A stretch of DNA of 64,000 nt from Acidianus infernus (GTDB lineage Archaea; Thermoproteota; Thermoprotei_A; Sulfolobales; Sulfolobaceae). The notes under the pieces are model-generated. The model saw only the letters and a list, made by a program, of their open reading frames with translations, had not been told where the DNA came from and made no database searches. This document shows positions 19,931 through 31,663 of this stretch, in pieces; the first letter of the stretch is position 1, and the number at the start of each line of letters is the position of its first letter. The DNA is taken from the NCBI RefSeq assembly GCF_009729545.1, contig NZ_WFIY01000004.1, forward strand, positions 780,001 through 844,000, written 5' to 3'. The position numbers and the translations under genes were made by a program.

Positions 19931-20338
19931 ATGACTAAAAGCGTTTCTAAGCTTAAAATAAAAGGTAAAGAAGTCATTATGATAGAACTTAGAAAGCATG
20001 GAATTGATAGCATAATGCTTAACGGAGAAATTAAGGTAGGGGAATACGATGGAGTTGAGTTTGTTAAAAAAGAAGTGAGCGAAGAGAAGATGAAAATAGC
20101 TGAAGAGTATTCTTTAAAAGTTAAGGAATTGCTTAACTTATGCCCTTGCATAATTTCCATAGTTTATTCCGATATGTTATATGTAAAATTCTATTACAAT
20201 TCAGTCGATGTTATTGCATTTATTAGTCAAAACGGTTATACTACTTATAATAAGCAAATTTCTATAGATAAGTCTACCGAGGGAAGAATAAAGGATTGTG
20301 CATTAAAATTTCTAGAGATATTAGGAGTAAAGTTGTAG
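19931..20338 (+). CDS. Hypothetical protein
   Basis: 135 residues, mixed alpha/beta with charged helices (KKEVSEEKMKIAEEYSLKVK) and a central CPCIISIVYSDML segment. No domain was recognised. It lies 27 bp after the small membrane protein gene and 45 bp before lysS, same strand, so could be in one transcription unit. Codon use looks like its neighbours. Confidence 0.5.
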   Translation: MTKSVSKLKIKGKEVIMIELRKHGIDSIMLNGEIKVGEYDGVEFVKKEVSEEKMKIAEEYSLKVKELLNLCPCIISIVYSDMLYVKFYYNSVDVIAFISQNGYTTYNKQISIDKSTEGRIKDCALKFLEILGVKL

Positions 20339-20383
20339 TTTATTATCGTAAAATGTTTTATACTAGAAATATTCGGTTATTGT

Positions 20384-21864
<1,481 letters not shown>

Positions 21865-21868
<4 letters not shown>

Positions 21869-22938
21869 GCAGTTATAGATAACATTATTGCATATACTAG
21901 CGACATTAAAAGGAAAGCTTGTATGGCCATAGACATTTTTTCACCGTTTTGTGAACTTATCTTTTTAAGTAATTCTGTAAATATTTTCCCTCCATCTGTA
22001 ATTATTAACGGTGCAGCATTAAATAATGCTAAACTGAAATTTATTATAAACATCCAGGTAACGAAAAGCAAGAACGGTCTTACTGATGGAGGAAAATAGT
22101 AAGTTACATAAACTCCTAAGAAATGGTTTTTAGCTTCAGCATGTTTTACTATTGTTGACCCATTTGGTGCTTTTAGTACTATAGTATAATTAGTGCTTTG
22201 ATTTAGAGCTGTAGTTAGAGAATTGAAAGTATTTGTCCTAATTCCGTTAACAGATAGTATTACATCTCCAGCTTGTATGGATGCGTTATAAGCTGAACTA
22301 TGAGGTATTACCCCTTCTATAAGTAAACCTTGTGAAAAATATCCGGGCAAAAATATAGCTAGTGGAAAAAATATGCCTGCAAGAATTAGGTTTACTGCTA
22401 TACCTGCAGCAAGAATTTTTATTTTTGCAGGCAGGCTAGACGCCATAAATTCTTCATCTTCAGGCTCTACAAATGCTCCGGGAAAGATTCCTAAGAGTAT
22501 GAAACCTCCGCTTTTTACGTTTATTTTATTTGATGTTGCAGATACTGCATGAGATAATTCATGTAAAGTAACTGAAATTCCTAAAGCTAAAAGAATGTAA
22601 GGCAAGCATGATAAACTTATAGTAACTCCAGGGATTATTGGTTCTAGCCTTACTGTAGTGGATTGTGGGTGAAAAATTAGGCCAAATATTACATAGTATA
22701 TCATTGTAATACCTCCAATCATTGCAAGGATTCCTAGGATCATTGCTATTTTTTCATAAATTTTAAACGGCTTTGAGGAGGCTAATCTTGGAAACCATAA
22801 TGATCGGGTACTCTTTTTCCACATTAAAAATAGAGGATATATAATAAATCCTTTTGGCTCAAGTCTTTTTCTAAAAGCTAAGATAAGCCCCCAAAATATT
22901 ACAAAGCCTATTGCAAAGGTGTAAAGGGAAATATCCAT
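21865..22938 (-). CDS. Site-2-protease-like membrane metalloprotease with PDZ domain (M50)
   Basis: 357 residues, several membrane spans. The zinc motif HELSH is in SVTLHELSHAVSATSNK and the second zinc ligand region is FNAAPLIITDGGK. A PDZ domain sits between them (VIPHSSAYNASIQAGDVILS). Such enzymes cut membrane-bound regulators; the substrate is unknown. A TTTATA (22962-22967, read on this strand) lies 26 bp upstream of the ATG, inside the 35 bp gap shared with the divergent nucleotidyltransferase. Confidence 0.88.
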
Positions 22939-22973
22939 AAGAGTTTAACTTATCTAAGAACTATAAATCAATT

Positions 22974-23636
22974 GTGGAAATAGAGTATACAGAAGAGCAG
23001 TGGAAGTTATTTAATGAAAAGAGAAAAAGGGCAAAAGAAATCCTAGAAACCTTATATTACAAAGGTATTAAGGGATATGCCTATGGATCTATTGCTAGGG
23101 GAGATGTTAAAAAGACTAGTGATATTGATATTATCGTTTTTGAACCTAATATATTAGAACTTGATTTACTTGAAGCTGACCATAAATATATAATACAAGC
23201 TACACCAATATCAACTCCTAAGGCTTATATTTCATTAAATCCTGAGGAAACTGAAGTAATATCTTTTCCATTATCAAAACTTAAAAAAGATGAAGAGGAA
23301 TTTTACTATTTTGGCGGATTAGTTAGCCTAGAGGATATAATAAATGGCGTTAGAAAGCCGGGTATAAATAAGGAATTAAAGCTTATTATACCAAATAAGA
23401 ATGGTCATGACGAAATTCCACTTAAAGGAAATGAAGACTATGCTACTAGGTTACTTAAGATTTCCATAGCAACTATTAATGAGAGAGAAAAGCTGTTGAT
23501 GAAAAGAGAGGACAAAGGTAGAACTGGCGTTTTCTTGAAATATGAATTAGCCGCTAACGAAAATTTTGAGGAAGCAATAAGAGAATTAAGTAGGAGAAAT
23601 AAATTCTTTAGAAGGGTTCTAAATGATTCAAGGTAA
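22974..23636 (+). CDS. Nucleotidyltransferase-fold protein (Pol beta superfamily)
   Basis: 220 residues with the minimal nucleotidyltransferase signature AYGSIARGDVKKTSDIDIIV: GS, then DxD for two metals. A helical C-terminal domain follows. The length exceeds that of MNT antitoxin-type proteins and no HEPN partner is adjacent, so a toxin-antitoxin role is not supported. GTG 22974. It overlaps the next gene by 14 nt and forms a run with a DUF1122-like and a radical SAM gene. Confidence 0.75.
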   Translation: MEIEYTEEQWKLFNEKRKRAKEILETLYYKGIKGYAYGSIARGDVKKTSDIDIIVFEPNILELDLLEADHKYIIQATPISTPKAYISLNPEETEVISFPLSKLKKDEEEFYYFGGLVSLEDIINGVRKPGINKELKLIIPNKNGHDEIPLKGNEDYATRLLKISIATINEREKLLMKREDKGRTGVFLKYELAANENFEEAIRELSRRNKFFRRVLNDSR

Positions 23637-24159
23637 GATAGGAGATCTGGAATTAAAAGTTGTAGATATAAAACAAACTCATATAAAGGAACTTTTCTAT
23701 TTTAAGTTATACTTAGGAGACAAGCTAGTAGGATATTGCAACTATTTTTCTGGAAGGGATTATTATCCAGATTGGCTGGAAATAGATTATTATCCGTGGT
23801 TAAGGGACGTAGGTTTAGAGGAAGAGTTCTTCAAAAAGATATACAATTTCCTATCCAAAAGAGGTAGGCTATTTGTGACGTATGATAAGGATAAGGAAAC
23901 TTTAGATATGATAATGAAAGGTTATTCTGCTGTAGATACTCCTTTAGGTTTTTCTTTGTTAAAAGCAGGATTCACGTGGTTCAAAGTTTGGTACTTTCCT
24001 GAAGGAGGCAATGAAGGAAGTCCAAAGATACAAGCTAATAAGCCTTTGAACGAAAGTGTAGCTCTTAAGGAATTGGAGGAGTTATTAGAAGATGTTAAAA
24101 ATGAGAAAGTTAAAGACTGGATAAATGCTAAAAGGAAATCCAGAAATTTCATTGTATAA
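23623..24159 (+). CDS. DUF1122-like protein
   Basis: 178 residues; the aromatic-rich stretch RDYYPDWLEIDYYPWLRD and the helix-strand order with GYSAVDTPLGFSLLKAGFTW suggest the archaeal DUF1122 family, which has a possible acetyltransferase-like fold. No catalytic residues can be named. It overlaps its upstream neighbour by 14 nt and the downstream radical SAM gene by 35 nt, so the three are translationally coupled. Confidence 0.6.
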   Translation: MIQGKIGDLELKVVDIKQTHIKELFYFKLYLGDKLVGYCNYFSGRDYYPDWLEIDYYPWLRDVGLEEEFFKKIYNFLSKRGRLFVTYDKDKETLDMIMKGYSAVDTPLGFSLLKAGFTWFKVWYFPEGGNEGSPKIQANKPLNESVALKELEELLEDVKNEKVKDWINAKRKSRNFIV

Positions 24160-25147
24160 TAGAGATTTACCATTAGGATGTAAATATTGTAGATTAGGAA
24201 GTAAACTAGTCGTGTTCATTACTGGAGAATGCGGTGACTCGTGTTATTATTGCCCAGTAAGTGAGGAAAGATTTGGTAAAGATGTTATGTATGCTAATGA
24301 AAAGAAAACCGAGAGTTTTCAAGATTTTATATATGAAGCATATAAGATGAATGCACTAGGTGCAGGAATTACGGGTGGAGATCCTATTTTACATTTGGAT
24401 AAGGTAGTAAAATTGATAGAGATTTTAAAGTCTGAATTTGGAGAGGACTTTCATATTCATCTTTATACATCTGGCAGGTATGTAAATTATGACGCTTTAT
24501 TTGCTCTCCAGAGAGCAGGACTTGATGAAATACGTTTTCATCCAGTTAGAAAGGAATATCTTAGAGCAGTGGAAAAGGCATTGAATTTTTCATTTGATGT
24601 TGGTTTAGAGGTTCCAGCAATACCTGGAGAGGAAGAATATCTTAATTTTTTAATAAAGTGGGCTGAAGAGCATAAAGTTAAGTTTATTAATATAAACGAA
24701 TTAGAGATAACTGAAAGAAATTTTTACAATTTAAATTCAAAAGGCATAACAATTACCCATGGATTAGCAGGTGGAAAAGGAAGCTTCGAGCTAGCGTTAA
24801 AAGTACTTGAAGTAAATGTAGATTCTAAATTGGACATACATTATTGTAGTTCAGTATATAAGGACGTGGTAGAAACTAGAACGAGGTTCCTAAGGACTAT
24901 AAGATATTATTCTAAGCCTTATGAAAAATATAGTGGAGAAGGTACCATAATAAAGGCTTTTGTAAGAACAAACGCAGATCTATCAGATTATGGCGAGAAA
25001 ACCTCTAATGGATTTTACATTTCTCCAGAGTTTGTTGATGAGGTAATATCAAAATATAATCCCGATGAAGTCAGAATTGTGGAGGAACTCCCTTATGGCT
25101 TGAAAATATCCGATAAATTAATTTATTCTAAATCTAAGAATTGCTAG
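24125..25147 (+). CDS. Radical SAM protein
   Basis: 340 residues. The SAM [4Fe-4S] motif CxxxCxxC is CGDSCYYC, in FITGECGDSCYYCPVSEERF; a further CKYCRLGSK lies upstream. GITGGDPIL is the usual SAM-binding glycine motif. The C-terminal part is beta-rich. The reaction is unknown; archaeal genes of this type are often called molybdenum cofactor-like but there is no matching evidence here. It converges with pelota (30 nt overlap). Confidence 0.8.
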   Translation: MLKGNPEISLYNRDLPLGCKYCRLGSKLVVFITGECGDSCYYCPVSEERFGKDVMYANEKKTESFQDFIYEAYKMNALGAGITGGDPILHLDKVVKLIEILKSEFGEDFHIHLYTSGRYVNYDALFALQRAGLDEIRFHPVRKEYLRAVEKALNFSFDVGLEVPAIPGEEEYLNFLIKWAEEHKVKFININELEITERNFYNLNSKGITITHGLAGGKGSFELALKVLEVNVDSKLDIHYCSSVYKDVVETRTRFLRTIRYYSKPYEKYSGEGTIIKAFVRTNADLSDYGEKTSNGFYISPEFVDEVISKYNPDEVRIVEELPYGLKISDKLIYSKSKNC

Positions 25148-26134
25148 TATTCCTGCGAAATTTTTTACTTGGAAGTATATGGGAGAGTCTCTAGGTATTA
25201 TGTGAACTTTTCCTCCTCTTTTCTCTACTTCTTCCATTATATTTTGCACCTCTTCGTTTTCAGTTACCATATCTTCTATTACAAGTAAGGAATCTACGGC
25301 TCCATATTCTGAAGCTTTTCTTGTTTCATCAATTCCATAAGCTATTAATCCAGAATCCTTATTTAGTAACATTAATGCCTTATCCAGGTCTTTTTCCGAT
25401 TGAGAAATTTCGTAATCTCTCATTATTTGATCTATTATATCTCTTTTTAATACTTCATTTAATCCAGCTTCTGTAGCAGAAGATACTGAGTCCATGTAAA
25501 CTTTTACTTTAGTATTCAAGTGTTTTCTTACAATCTCCTTAAACGGGCCTGGGCCGGCTATTAGCACAGCATCTATATTATTATAACTATTTAGGTAGTT
25601 TTCAATTTCTTTTGCGACTTCTCTCGCATTATCTTCTATAATTCCCTCTTCTTTTGTTGGCGTAGATAAGCTCTTTTCCGCAAGTATTTTTATGCCTTGA
25701 ATCATAGGTATTGCTATTAAGTATTCGTCAAAATCGACAAGGGCTATTAATACTCTATTTTTCTTTTCAGCTTGTTTGTAAATTCTATCTAAAACACTTT
25801 TATTCCATTTTTCCTTTATAATTATTATCTCATCTCCTATATCAAGGTTTATTGTATGATGTGCACCTTTTATGCTATATCTTTCTGGAGCATCGAGTAT
25901 TATCCCATGAATTCTTAACCTTGTAGTGAAGGCTTGGAATTCTGTATATTCTACTTGTAGCTCTATAATCATCGAAACTCTTTTTCCTTCATTTCCCATG
26001 CTTACATCTCTAGAAGTCCTTGCTATTACTTTATCTCCCTTATTTAGGATCATGTGTAAAGTCCACAGATCATCCTCGTCCTCTACATGAACTTTCATTG
26101 TGCCTTTTTTCTCATCGAATTCCAATACTTTCAT
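25118..26134 (-). CDS. pelA: Pelota homologue (aPelota, Dom34), ribosome rescue factor
   Basis: eRF1-like protein that, with aEF-1alpha and ABCE1, splits stalled ribosomes. 338 residues with the N-terminal Sm-like domain (KKGTMKVHVEDEDDLWTLHM), central domain (LIALVDFDEYLIAIPMIQG, then GPGPFKE) and C-terminal domain ending in GAVDSLLVIEDMV and GGKVHIIPRDSP. There is no GGQ, as expected for pelota. Its start is only 25 bp from the divergent acetyltransferase start. Confidence 0.94.
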   Translation of the reverse strand: MKVLEFDEKKGTMKVHVEDEDDLWTLHMILNKGDKVIARTSRDVSMGNEGKRVSMIIELQVEYTEFQAFTTRLRIHGIILDAPERYSIKGAHHTINLDIGDEIIIIKEKWNKSVLDRIYKQAEKKNRVLIALVDFDEYLIAIPMIQGIKILAEKSLSTPTKEEGIIEDNAREVAKEIENYLNSYNNIDAVLIAGPGPFKEIVRKHLNTKVKVYMDSVSSATEAGLNEVLKRDIIDQIMRDYEISQSEKDLDKALMLLNKDSGLIAYGIDETRKASEYGAVDSLLVIEDMVTENEEVQNIMEEVEKRGGKVHIIPRDSPIYFQVKNFAGILAILRFRIN

Positions 26135-26158
26135 TATCTACTCTAATTTAATCATTTT

Positions 26159-26617
26159 GTGGTAATTATAACTGATGCAACTGAAGACGATCTGCAACAA
26201 ATTTATGAGATAGAAGTGGAAAGCTTTGATAACCCTTATCCTTACTCTTTACTAAAGGCATATCTATATATAGCAGATGGATTATATCTAGTTGTCAAGG
26301 AAGACGGTAAAATTTTAGGCTATGTAATAGGTATTATACAATTTAAAATAAGAGGGCATATAGTTTCTATAGCTGTACGAAAAAGTTATAGAAATAAAGG
26401 AATAGGCAAACTCTTGATTAACGAGATTGAAAGGAGATTTAAACTAGGCCATTGCAAGTACTCATATTTAGAAGTCATGACTACAAATAAAGACGCATTC
26501 TACTTCTATGTTCACAATGGATATTTTCCATTATTTGTGAGAAAAAATTATTATGGTAGAGGAAAACATGCGTTCGTTATGGTTAAGGATTTATATTCTA
26601 GAAAAGGGTTGGAGTAA
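26159..26617 (+). CDS. GNAT-family N-acetyltransferase (RimI-like)
   Basis: 152 residues. The acetyl-CoA site is IVSIAVRKSYRNKGIGKLLI (Q/RxxGxG/A type) and the C-terminal LEVMTTNKDAFYFYVHNGYF is typical of RimI/Ard1-like enzymes that acetylate protein N-termini or lysines. The substrate is not known. A second GNAT gene at 44880 is closer to the characterised Sulfolobus Ard1. GTG 26159. It precedes polB3 by 10 nt. Confidence 0.85.
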   Translation: MVIITDATEDDLQQIYEIEVESFDNPYPYSLLKAYLYIADGLYLVVKEDGKILGYVIGIIQFKIRGHIVSIAVRKSYRNKGIGKLLINEIERRFKLGHCKYSYLEVMTTNKDAFYFYVHNGYFPLFVRKNYYGRGKHAFVMVKDLYSRKGLE

Positions 26618-26627
26618 TTATTAATCT

Positions 26628-28991
26628 TTGAAATTTTATAAAGAATATATGATAGGATGCTTTTACATTTTAGACTTTTCATATGATGTAGAAGAGGGTA
26701 AGCCAGTAATTTATATATGGGCTATTGATAAGGAAGGAAATAGGGTAGCAGTCCTAGAGAAGAATTTTAGACCATATTTTTATGCAATCTTAGACGATAC
26801 AGTTGACCCAGATAAAGTAACAGAAGATATAAAACGATTAAGCATATCTCAATCCCCAATTACCAGTGTAAAATTAGAGGAAAGAAAATATTATGGCAAT
26901 CCAGTAAAAGTTCTGAGAATAGAAACAGTAATTCCTGCATATGTAAGAACTTATAGAGATAAAGTAGCTAAAATAAAAGGAGTAAAAGAGGTAGTAGAAG
27001 CAGATATAAGATTTTACATGAGGTATTCCATAGATCACGACTTAAAGCCTTTCCATTGGTTCAAAGCGGAAGTAGAGGAAATTCAAGATCCCAAACTTAG
27101 AGTTAAAAAAGTATATGAATTAAAAAAGATTATTCAGATTTATGAAGATAAGCCACCAGAATTGAGAGTTATGGCCTTTGATATTGAAGTATACAATAAG
27201 TACGGTTCTCCAAATCCAAGGAGGGATCCAGTGATAATAATTGGCGTATGGACTAGTAATGGCGGAAAGCAATTTGTTATGAAGGATGACGATCTGGAAA
27301 TTATTAGAGAGTTTGCAAAATTTGTTTTGGACTATGATCCAGATATAATATTAGGGTATAATTCTAATGGCTTTGATTGGCCATATTTACTTGAAAGAGT
27401 TAATAGCAGAGGTGTAAAGTTAGATATAGGTAGAAAAGTAAATTCAGAACCTTCACAAGGAACCTATGGACACTATTCCGTAGTTGGAAGATTAAACGTT
27501 GATTTACTTGGATTTGCAAGCAGCATTGCAGAAGTGAAAGTTAAGAGCTTAGATAATATAGCTGATTATCTAGGAGTAGTTAAAAAGACTGAGAGAGTCA
27601 ACCTTGAATGGTATCAAATTCCAGAATATTGGTCCGATCCATCAAAAAGGGATATTCTTTTGAGATATAATATGGATGATGTAAGATCTACGTATTTGCT
27701 TAAGGATGTGTTCTTACCCTTTGGAGAACAATTGACCATGATTACCGGATTGCCATTAGACCAACTTTCTATGGCAAGCGTAGGTTATAGAGTAGAATGG
27801 CTTTTAATGAGAGAGGCATATAAATTTAGCGAAATAATACCAAATAGAGTTGAAAGAGAATACGAAAGCTATAAAGGAGGGCTGGTAATTTCCCCCGCAC
27901 CTGGGATACATGAAGATGTTTACGTGCTTGACTTCTCATCAATGTACCCTTCAATAATGATAAAATATAACATTGGCCCAGATACGCTAGTTAAAGGTGA
28001 ATGCGAGGATTGCTGGGTTGCTCCAGAAGTTGGCCATAAATTTAGGAAATCTCCTGACGGATTTTATAAGAGGATTTTACAGAAGCTAGTAGAGGAAAGA
28101 AAAGCAGTAAAATCAAAAATACCAATAGAAAAAGATGAATATGAAAGGAGAAGACTAAACGAAAGACAAAGAGCATTAAAAGTTATGGCTAATGCTTTTT
28201 ATGGATACATGGGATGGTTAGGTGCTAGGTGGTATAGTAAAGAAGGTGCAGAAGCAGTAACAGCGTGGGGTAGGGAAATTATATCTTCTGTGGCTAAACT
28301 GGTGGAGGAGCGTGGTTTCAAAGTAATTTACGGAGATACTGACTCAGTATTCATAAAAGGATCTGGAAATGTAGATTCATTGATTAATGAGATAATGAAT
28401 AAATTTGGATTAGAAATAAAGATTGATAAAATATATAAAAAGATATTCTTTACAGAAAATAAAAAACGTTATGCCGGAATTACCGAGGATGGAAAAATAG
28501 ATATTGTAGGTTTTGAAGCCGTAAGAGGTGATTGGTGCGATTTAGCTAAGGATCTACAGAGGAGAGTTATTGAGAAAATACTAACATCTGGAGTAGATGA
28601 AGCAGTGAAACTTGTAAGAGATGTTATTATGAAAATAAGGAGAAAAGAAGTGCCAATACAAGATTTAGTAATTTGGAAATCTTTAGACAAAAGCCTTGAG
28701 GAATATGAAGTAGACGCACCCCACGTAACTGCTGCAAAGAAAGCTATGAAAGCAGGTTACGTGATATTTAAGGGTGGGAAAATAGGCTATGTTATAGTTA
28801 AGGGAAGCGGAAAAATTTCTGAAAGAGCAGAACCATACTTCATGGTTAATGATATTAATAGAATAGATATTGACTATTATATAGATAAACAAATTGTTCC
28901 TTCTGCCATGAGAATTCTAGAGCAGTTCGGAATAAAAGAAAATACGTTAAAAAATACTAGCTTTGATATCTTGAATTTCTTTAAGAAGTGA
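26628..28991 (+). CDS. polB3: Family B DNA polymerase (PolB3/Dpo3-like)
   Basis: 787 residues. Complete 3'-5' exonuclease motifs (AFDIEVYN, LGYNSNGFDWPYL, YNMDDVRSTYLL) and polymerase motifs (LDFSSMYPSIM, KVMANAFYGYMGW, YGDTDSVF) show an active replicative-type enzyme. Length and the neighbouring pelota and dnaG match my memory of the Sulfolobus PolB3 locus; PolB1 is longer and PolB2 is catalytically altered. TTG 26628 is used as start; ATG 26649 is possible. It converges with dnaG with an 11 nt overlap. Confidence 0.92.
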   Translation: MKFYKEYMIGCFYILDFSYDVEEGKPVIYIWAIDKEGNRVAVLEKNFRPYFYAILDDTVDPDKVTEDIKRLSISQSPITSVKLEERKYYGNPVKVLRIETVIPAYVRTYRDKVAKIKGVKEVVEADIRFYMRYSIDHDLKPFHWFKAEVEEIQDPKLRVKKVYELKKIIQIYEDKPPELRVMAFDIEVYNKYGSPNPRRDPVIIIGVWTSNGGKQFVMKDDDLEIIREFAKFVLDYDPDIILGYNSNGFDWPYLLERVNSRGVKLDIGRKVNSEPSQGTYGHYSVVGRLNVDLLGFASSIAEVKVKSLDNIADYLGVVKKTERVNLEWYQIPEYWSDPSKRDILLRYNMDDVRSTYLLKDVFLPFGEQLTMITGLPLDQLSMASVGYRVEWLLMREAYKFSEIIPNRVEREYESYKGGLVISPAPGIHEDVYVLDFSSMYPSIMIKYNIGPDTLVKGECEDCWVAPEVGHKFRKSPDGFYKRILQKLVEERKAVKSKIPIEKDEYERRRLNERQRALKVMANAFYGYMGWLGARWYSKEGAEAVTAWGREIISSVAKLVEERGFKVIYGDTDSVFIKGSGNVDSLINEIMNKFGLEIKIDKIYKKIFFTENKKRYAGITEDGKIDIVGFEAVRGDWCDLAKDLQRRVIEKILTSGVDEAVKLVRDVIMKIRRKEVPIQDLVIWKSLDKSLEEYEVDAPHVTAAKKAMKAGYVIFKGGKIGYVIVKGSGKISERAEPYFMVNDINRIDIDYYIDKQIVPSAMRILEQFGIKENTLKNTSFDILNFFKK

Positions 28992-30177
28992 GAATATCAG
29001 ACATTGTGAGTATTTTTACATTATCTAAACTCTTGTTTATTCCTCCTATTCTAACTCCTACTAGTAGCTTAACCTTTTTAGAAGCTGCAAGCTCTAATAA
29101 TCTTTGCGTAATTACTCCATCAAATACTATGTAAGCAACCTTGTTTTCGCTCATTGCCTCTAGTTTAGGTATTATATCTCTAACTTGAACTTTCTCTACT
29201 GGATTCCAATTTTCATCAAACATTATTCCTTCTAATGTTCCTGGCAACTTCTTTATTTCCTCTAATGCTGAAGGAGGAATCTGTATTTCTACCTCTTTAG
29301 GAGGCTGAATTACTGTTACAGTCTCTTCTGGCGTTTTAACTACAACTTGAGGAGTTTCTTGTTGTTTCTTTAGATATTGCGATATTGGAACCATGTTAGA
29401 TAACGCCTTAGCTATTTCCTTTCCAGTTAATTCCTCGACTTCTCTACCTTGTGGAGCTCTGGCCACGTAATCTATTTTAACATTAGCATTAAGTAATTCC
29501 TTAAGTATCAGATCTCCTCCATGATCTCCGTCTAAAAACGCTATTACCGTATTCTTTTGCTTGCTTAGGTCTATTATACTTTGAGGAATTTTACCACTTG
29601 CTCCTTCTACTGCTACAGTATTTCTATATCCGTATCTTAATAAATTGATAACATCAGCTCTTCCTTCTACAATTATTAAGTTTGGATCAGTAAGAACATC
29701 TGGTCCTGCTGGTAACTTTTCTGGTCCGAATTCAGTAATTTCTCCAGTTTTAACTGCACTACTAATTTCATTAAGTACCTCCTTAATATCAAGAGTCTTC
29801 TCCTTGCTCCAATTTGTTAATATTTCCTTAGCTCTATCAATAATTTTCTTTAATTTCTCAGCTCTAATATCTTGGATTTCTTTGAGTTCAAATTTTGCTG
29901 GATAAGGACCTATTTTCTCTACACTCTCCACCATCGATGCTATTAGTGCTGTCTCTATTCTGTCTAAATTTGATGGTATTTCTATAGTTCCTTTTGTTTT
30001 TCCACCTTTAGTTTCCATTTCCACTACTATTCTTCCTAATCTACCTTTGTCTTGTAATTCTCTTAAATCAAATTCTTCCCCAAATAAATTTTCAGTTTGC
30101 CCGAATATGGCACCAATAACGTCCGGTTTATCAACTATTCCCTCGGTTTCAAAATATAGTTTAATTATATACTTCAT
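28981..30177 (-). CDS. dnaG: Archaeal DnaG-like primase / exosome-associated protein
   Basis: Toprim protein of the bacterial primase type. In Sulfolobus it has primase activity and is also a subunit of the RNA exosome. The Toprim is visible as LIIVEGRADVINLLRYG, the glycine loop AVEGASGKIP, and the metal-binding FLDGDHGGD. ATG 30177 is chosen over GTG 30186 because GGTGA (30183-30187) ends 5 nt upstream; the TGA in it is the tyrS stop codon. 398 residues. Confidence 0.93.
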   Translation of the reverse strand: MKYIIKLYFETEGIVDKPDVIGAIFGQTENLFGEEFDLRELQDKGRLGRIVVEMETKGGKTKGTIEIPSNLDRIETALIASMVESVEKIGPYPAKFELKEIQDIRAEKLKKIIDRAKEILTNWSKEKTLDIKEVLNEISSAVKTGEITEFGPEKLPAGPDVLTDPNLIIVEGRADVINLLRYGYRNTVAVEGASGKIPQSIIDLSKQKNTVIAFLDGDHGGDLILKELLNANVKIDYVARAPQGREVEELTGKEIAKALSNMVPISQYLKKQQETPQVVVKTPEETVTVIQPPKEVEIQIPPSALEEIKKLPGTLEGIMFDENWNPVEKVQVRDIIPKLEAMSENKVAYIVFDGVITQRLLELAASKKVKLLVGVRIGGINKSLDNVKILTMSDILTS

Positions 30178-30182
30178 GAGTT

Positions 30183-31250
30183 TCACCTTGAAACATTTTT
30201 TGAAATCTTAGATACTAATTCTTCATATTCTGGGGTGTTTAACTTTTTCCTTATTGGTTCTAGTATCTCATTTAACTTTCTTGCAGTTGCCATTTTTAAG
30301 TCCATTGGATGCAACTTCCCTTCTGCGAACGCTTTCTCAAGCTCTTCATAGCTATTAAACTCTATATCTCCACCATATTTTATATCTCTCTCAACTTTTA
30401 GCTTGTTAACATTAGTAAATATAATATATTTATTAATCTGTAATATGGGATTAAGTTCAACTACTCTGCTAGGGCAATAAGCACGCATAATTTTTGCTGT
30501 AACTTCCTCTGGTGAGTCATTTATAAATATCGCATTCTCAGGCTTTGATTTGCTCATTTTTATTTCAGAAAGCAAGTCGTCTTCCTCTACATTGCCCATT
30601 CTTTGTCCTCCTTTTAGCCCTACGAGAAGTGGAGTATGAATTGCTATAACCTTTTTCCTATGAAACTTTTCTGCTATTTCTCTAGCTAGCATATGGGCTT
30701 TCCTTTGATCGGTACCACCTAATGCGATATCAACATCAAGGTAAAATATGTCACTTACTTGCATTGCGGGATAAAACAGTTTTGACGTATCTAACTCTGC
30801 TTCGTCAGACTTTCTCCCCATTATTGTTAATGCTCTTTTCATTCTAGCTAATGTAGTATTTTTAGCAACCTTTAGTACTAATTCCCAATACACTTTATCC
30901 TTTACCATATCCTCTGCATCGACTACGTTAATTTTACTCATATCTAAACCGTATGCAGAAAGTACATCAATTGCGTATTTTCCCGCTAATTTAATAAGCT
31001 CCATATCTCCGTTCAACTTATCATTTATCCAAGCGTGCCATGTAGCCATTAAAAGCGTCATATTTACTCCAGCATTACTTAGGTCCTTTACTTTTTGTGC
31101 CCATATTAGCCAACCTATGTGAAATAGTCCACTAGGCTCAAAGCCAATATATCCCTTTAATTTTTCATTGTTTTCTAACTTCTTTTTAAGATCGTCTAGT
31201 GTTACAATTTCTTCCACATTCCTAGTTATTAGTGAAAGCTTATCTTCCAA
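30183..31250 (-). CDS. tyrS: Tyrosyl-tRNA synthetase
   Basis: Class I enzyme, archaeal/eukaryotic type, 355 residues. HIGH-like motif is LFHIGWLIWAQ; KMSKS is present exactly (IKMSKSKPENA); the amino acid pocket has LGGTDQRKAHMLAREIA. TTG 31250 is the furthest reasonable start; no other codon is clearly better. Its stop is part of the dnaG ribosome binding site, so translation is coupled. Confidence 0.94.
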   Translation of the reverse strand: MEDKLSLITRNVEEIVTLDDLKKKLENNEKLKGYIGFEPSGLFHIGWLIWAQKVKDLSNAGVNMTLLMATWHAWINDKLNGDMELIKLAGKYAIDVLSAYGLDMSKINVVDAEDMVKDKVYWELVLKVAKNTTLARMKRALTIMGRKSDEAELDTSKLFYPAMQVSDIFYLDVDIALGGTDQRKAHMLAREIAEKFHRKKVIAIHTPLLVGLKGGQRMGNVEEDDLLSEIKMSKSKPENAIFINDSPEEVTAKIMRAYCPSRVVELNPILQINKYIIFTNVNKLKVERDIKYGGDIEFNSYEELEKAFAEGKLHPMDLKMATARKLNEILEPIRKKLNTPEYEELVSKISKNVSR

Positions 31251-31294
31251 ATAATCATCCCCAAATCTAAAAGGAAAGAAGTGAATAAAAAGTA

Positions 31295-31582
31295 CTATTC
31301 TTCTAGAAGTTCTTTCAAAAATATTACTATAGGATGGGAATTACCTAGTTTAGATTTTAAGTCTTCGAAAATGAAATCAAGGTCTAAGTCCGCATTTAGT
31401 ATTCTCTTTATTAGAATTTCTGTAAATAAATACGAGTTTGTAACTGTTTTCTCATCTATCTCTTCATCTTCTTCTTCATTATCCTGAAATAACTTAAACT
31501 TTTCATTAGCAGATTGGGGTCTTAATAATGATTTTAAGTAGTCATCTACTACTTCTTCCACGCATTTTCTGTCTTCGCACAT
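31295..31582 (-). CDS. Hypothetical acidic protein
   Basis: About 95 residues from ATG 31582; GTG 31561 is also possible, because a strong TATA-like TATATAAA immediately upstream is too close for the ATG and fits the GTG better. A very acidic patch (DNEEEDEEIDEKT) is followed by helices ending IVIFLKELLEE. No family recognised. It lies upstream of tyrS on the same strand. Confidence 0.45.
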   Translation of the reverse strand: MCEDRKCVEEVVDDYLKSLLRPQSANEKFKLFQDNEEEDEEIDEKTVTNSYLFTEILIKRILNADLDLDFIFEDLKSKLGNSHPIVIFLKELLEE

Positions 31583-31663
31583 ATTTAATTTATATATACT
31601 AGGCCCGTTTAATGGAGGCAATTTGATCAAGATATAAATTACGAATAGCTGGTAAAAAAATCA

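Noticed and set aside
22974..23636. Nucleotidyltransferase gene considered as half of a MNT-HEPN toxin-antitoxin pair
   Set aside because: No HEPN-type gene is adjacent and the protein is longer than antitoxin MNTs; it is coupled to DUF1122-like and radical SAM genes.
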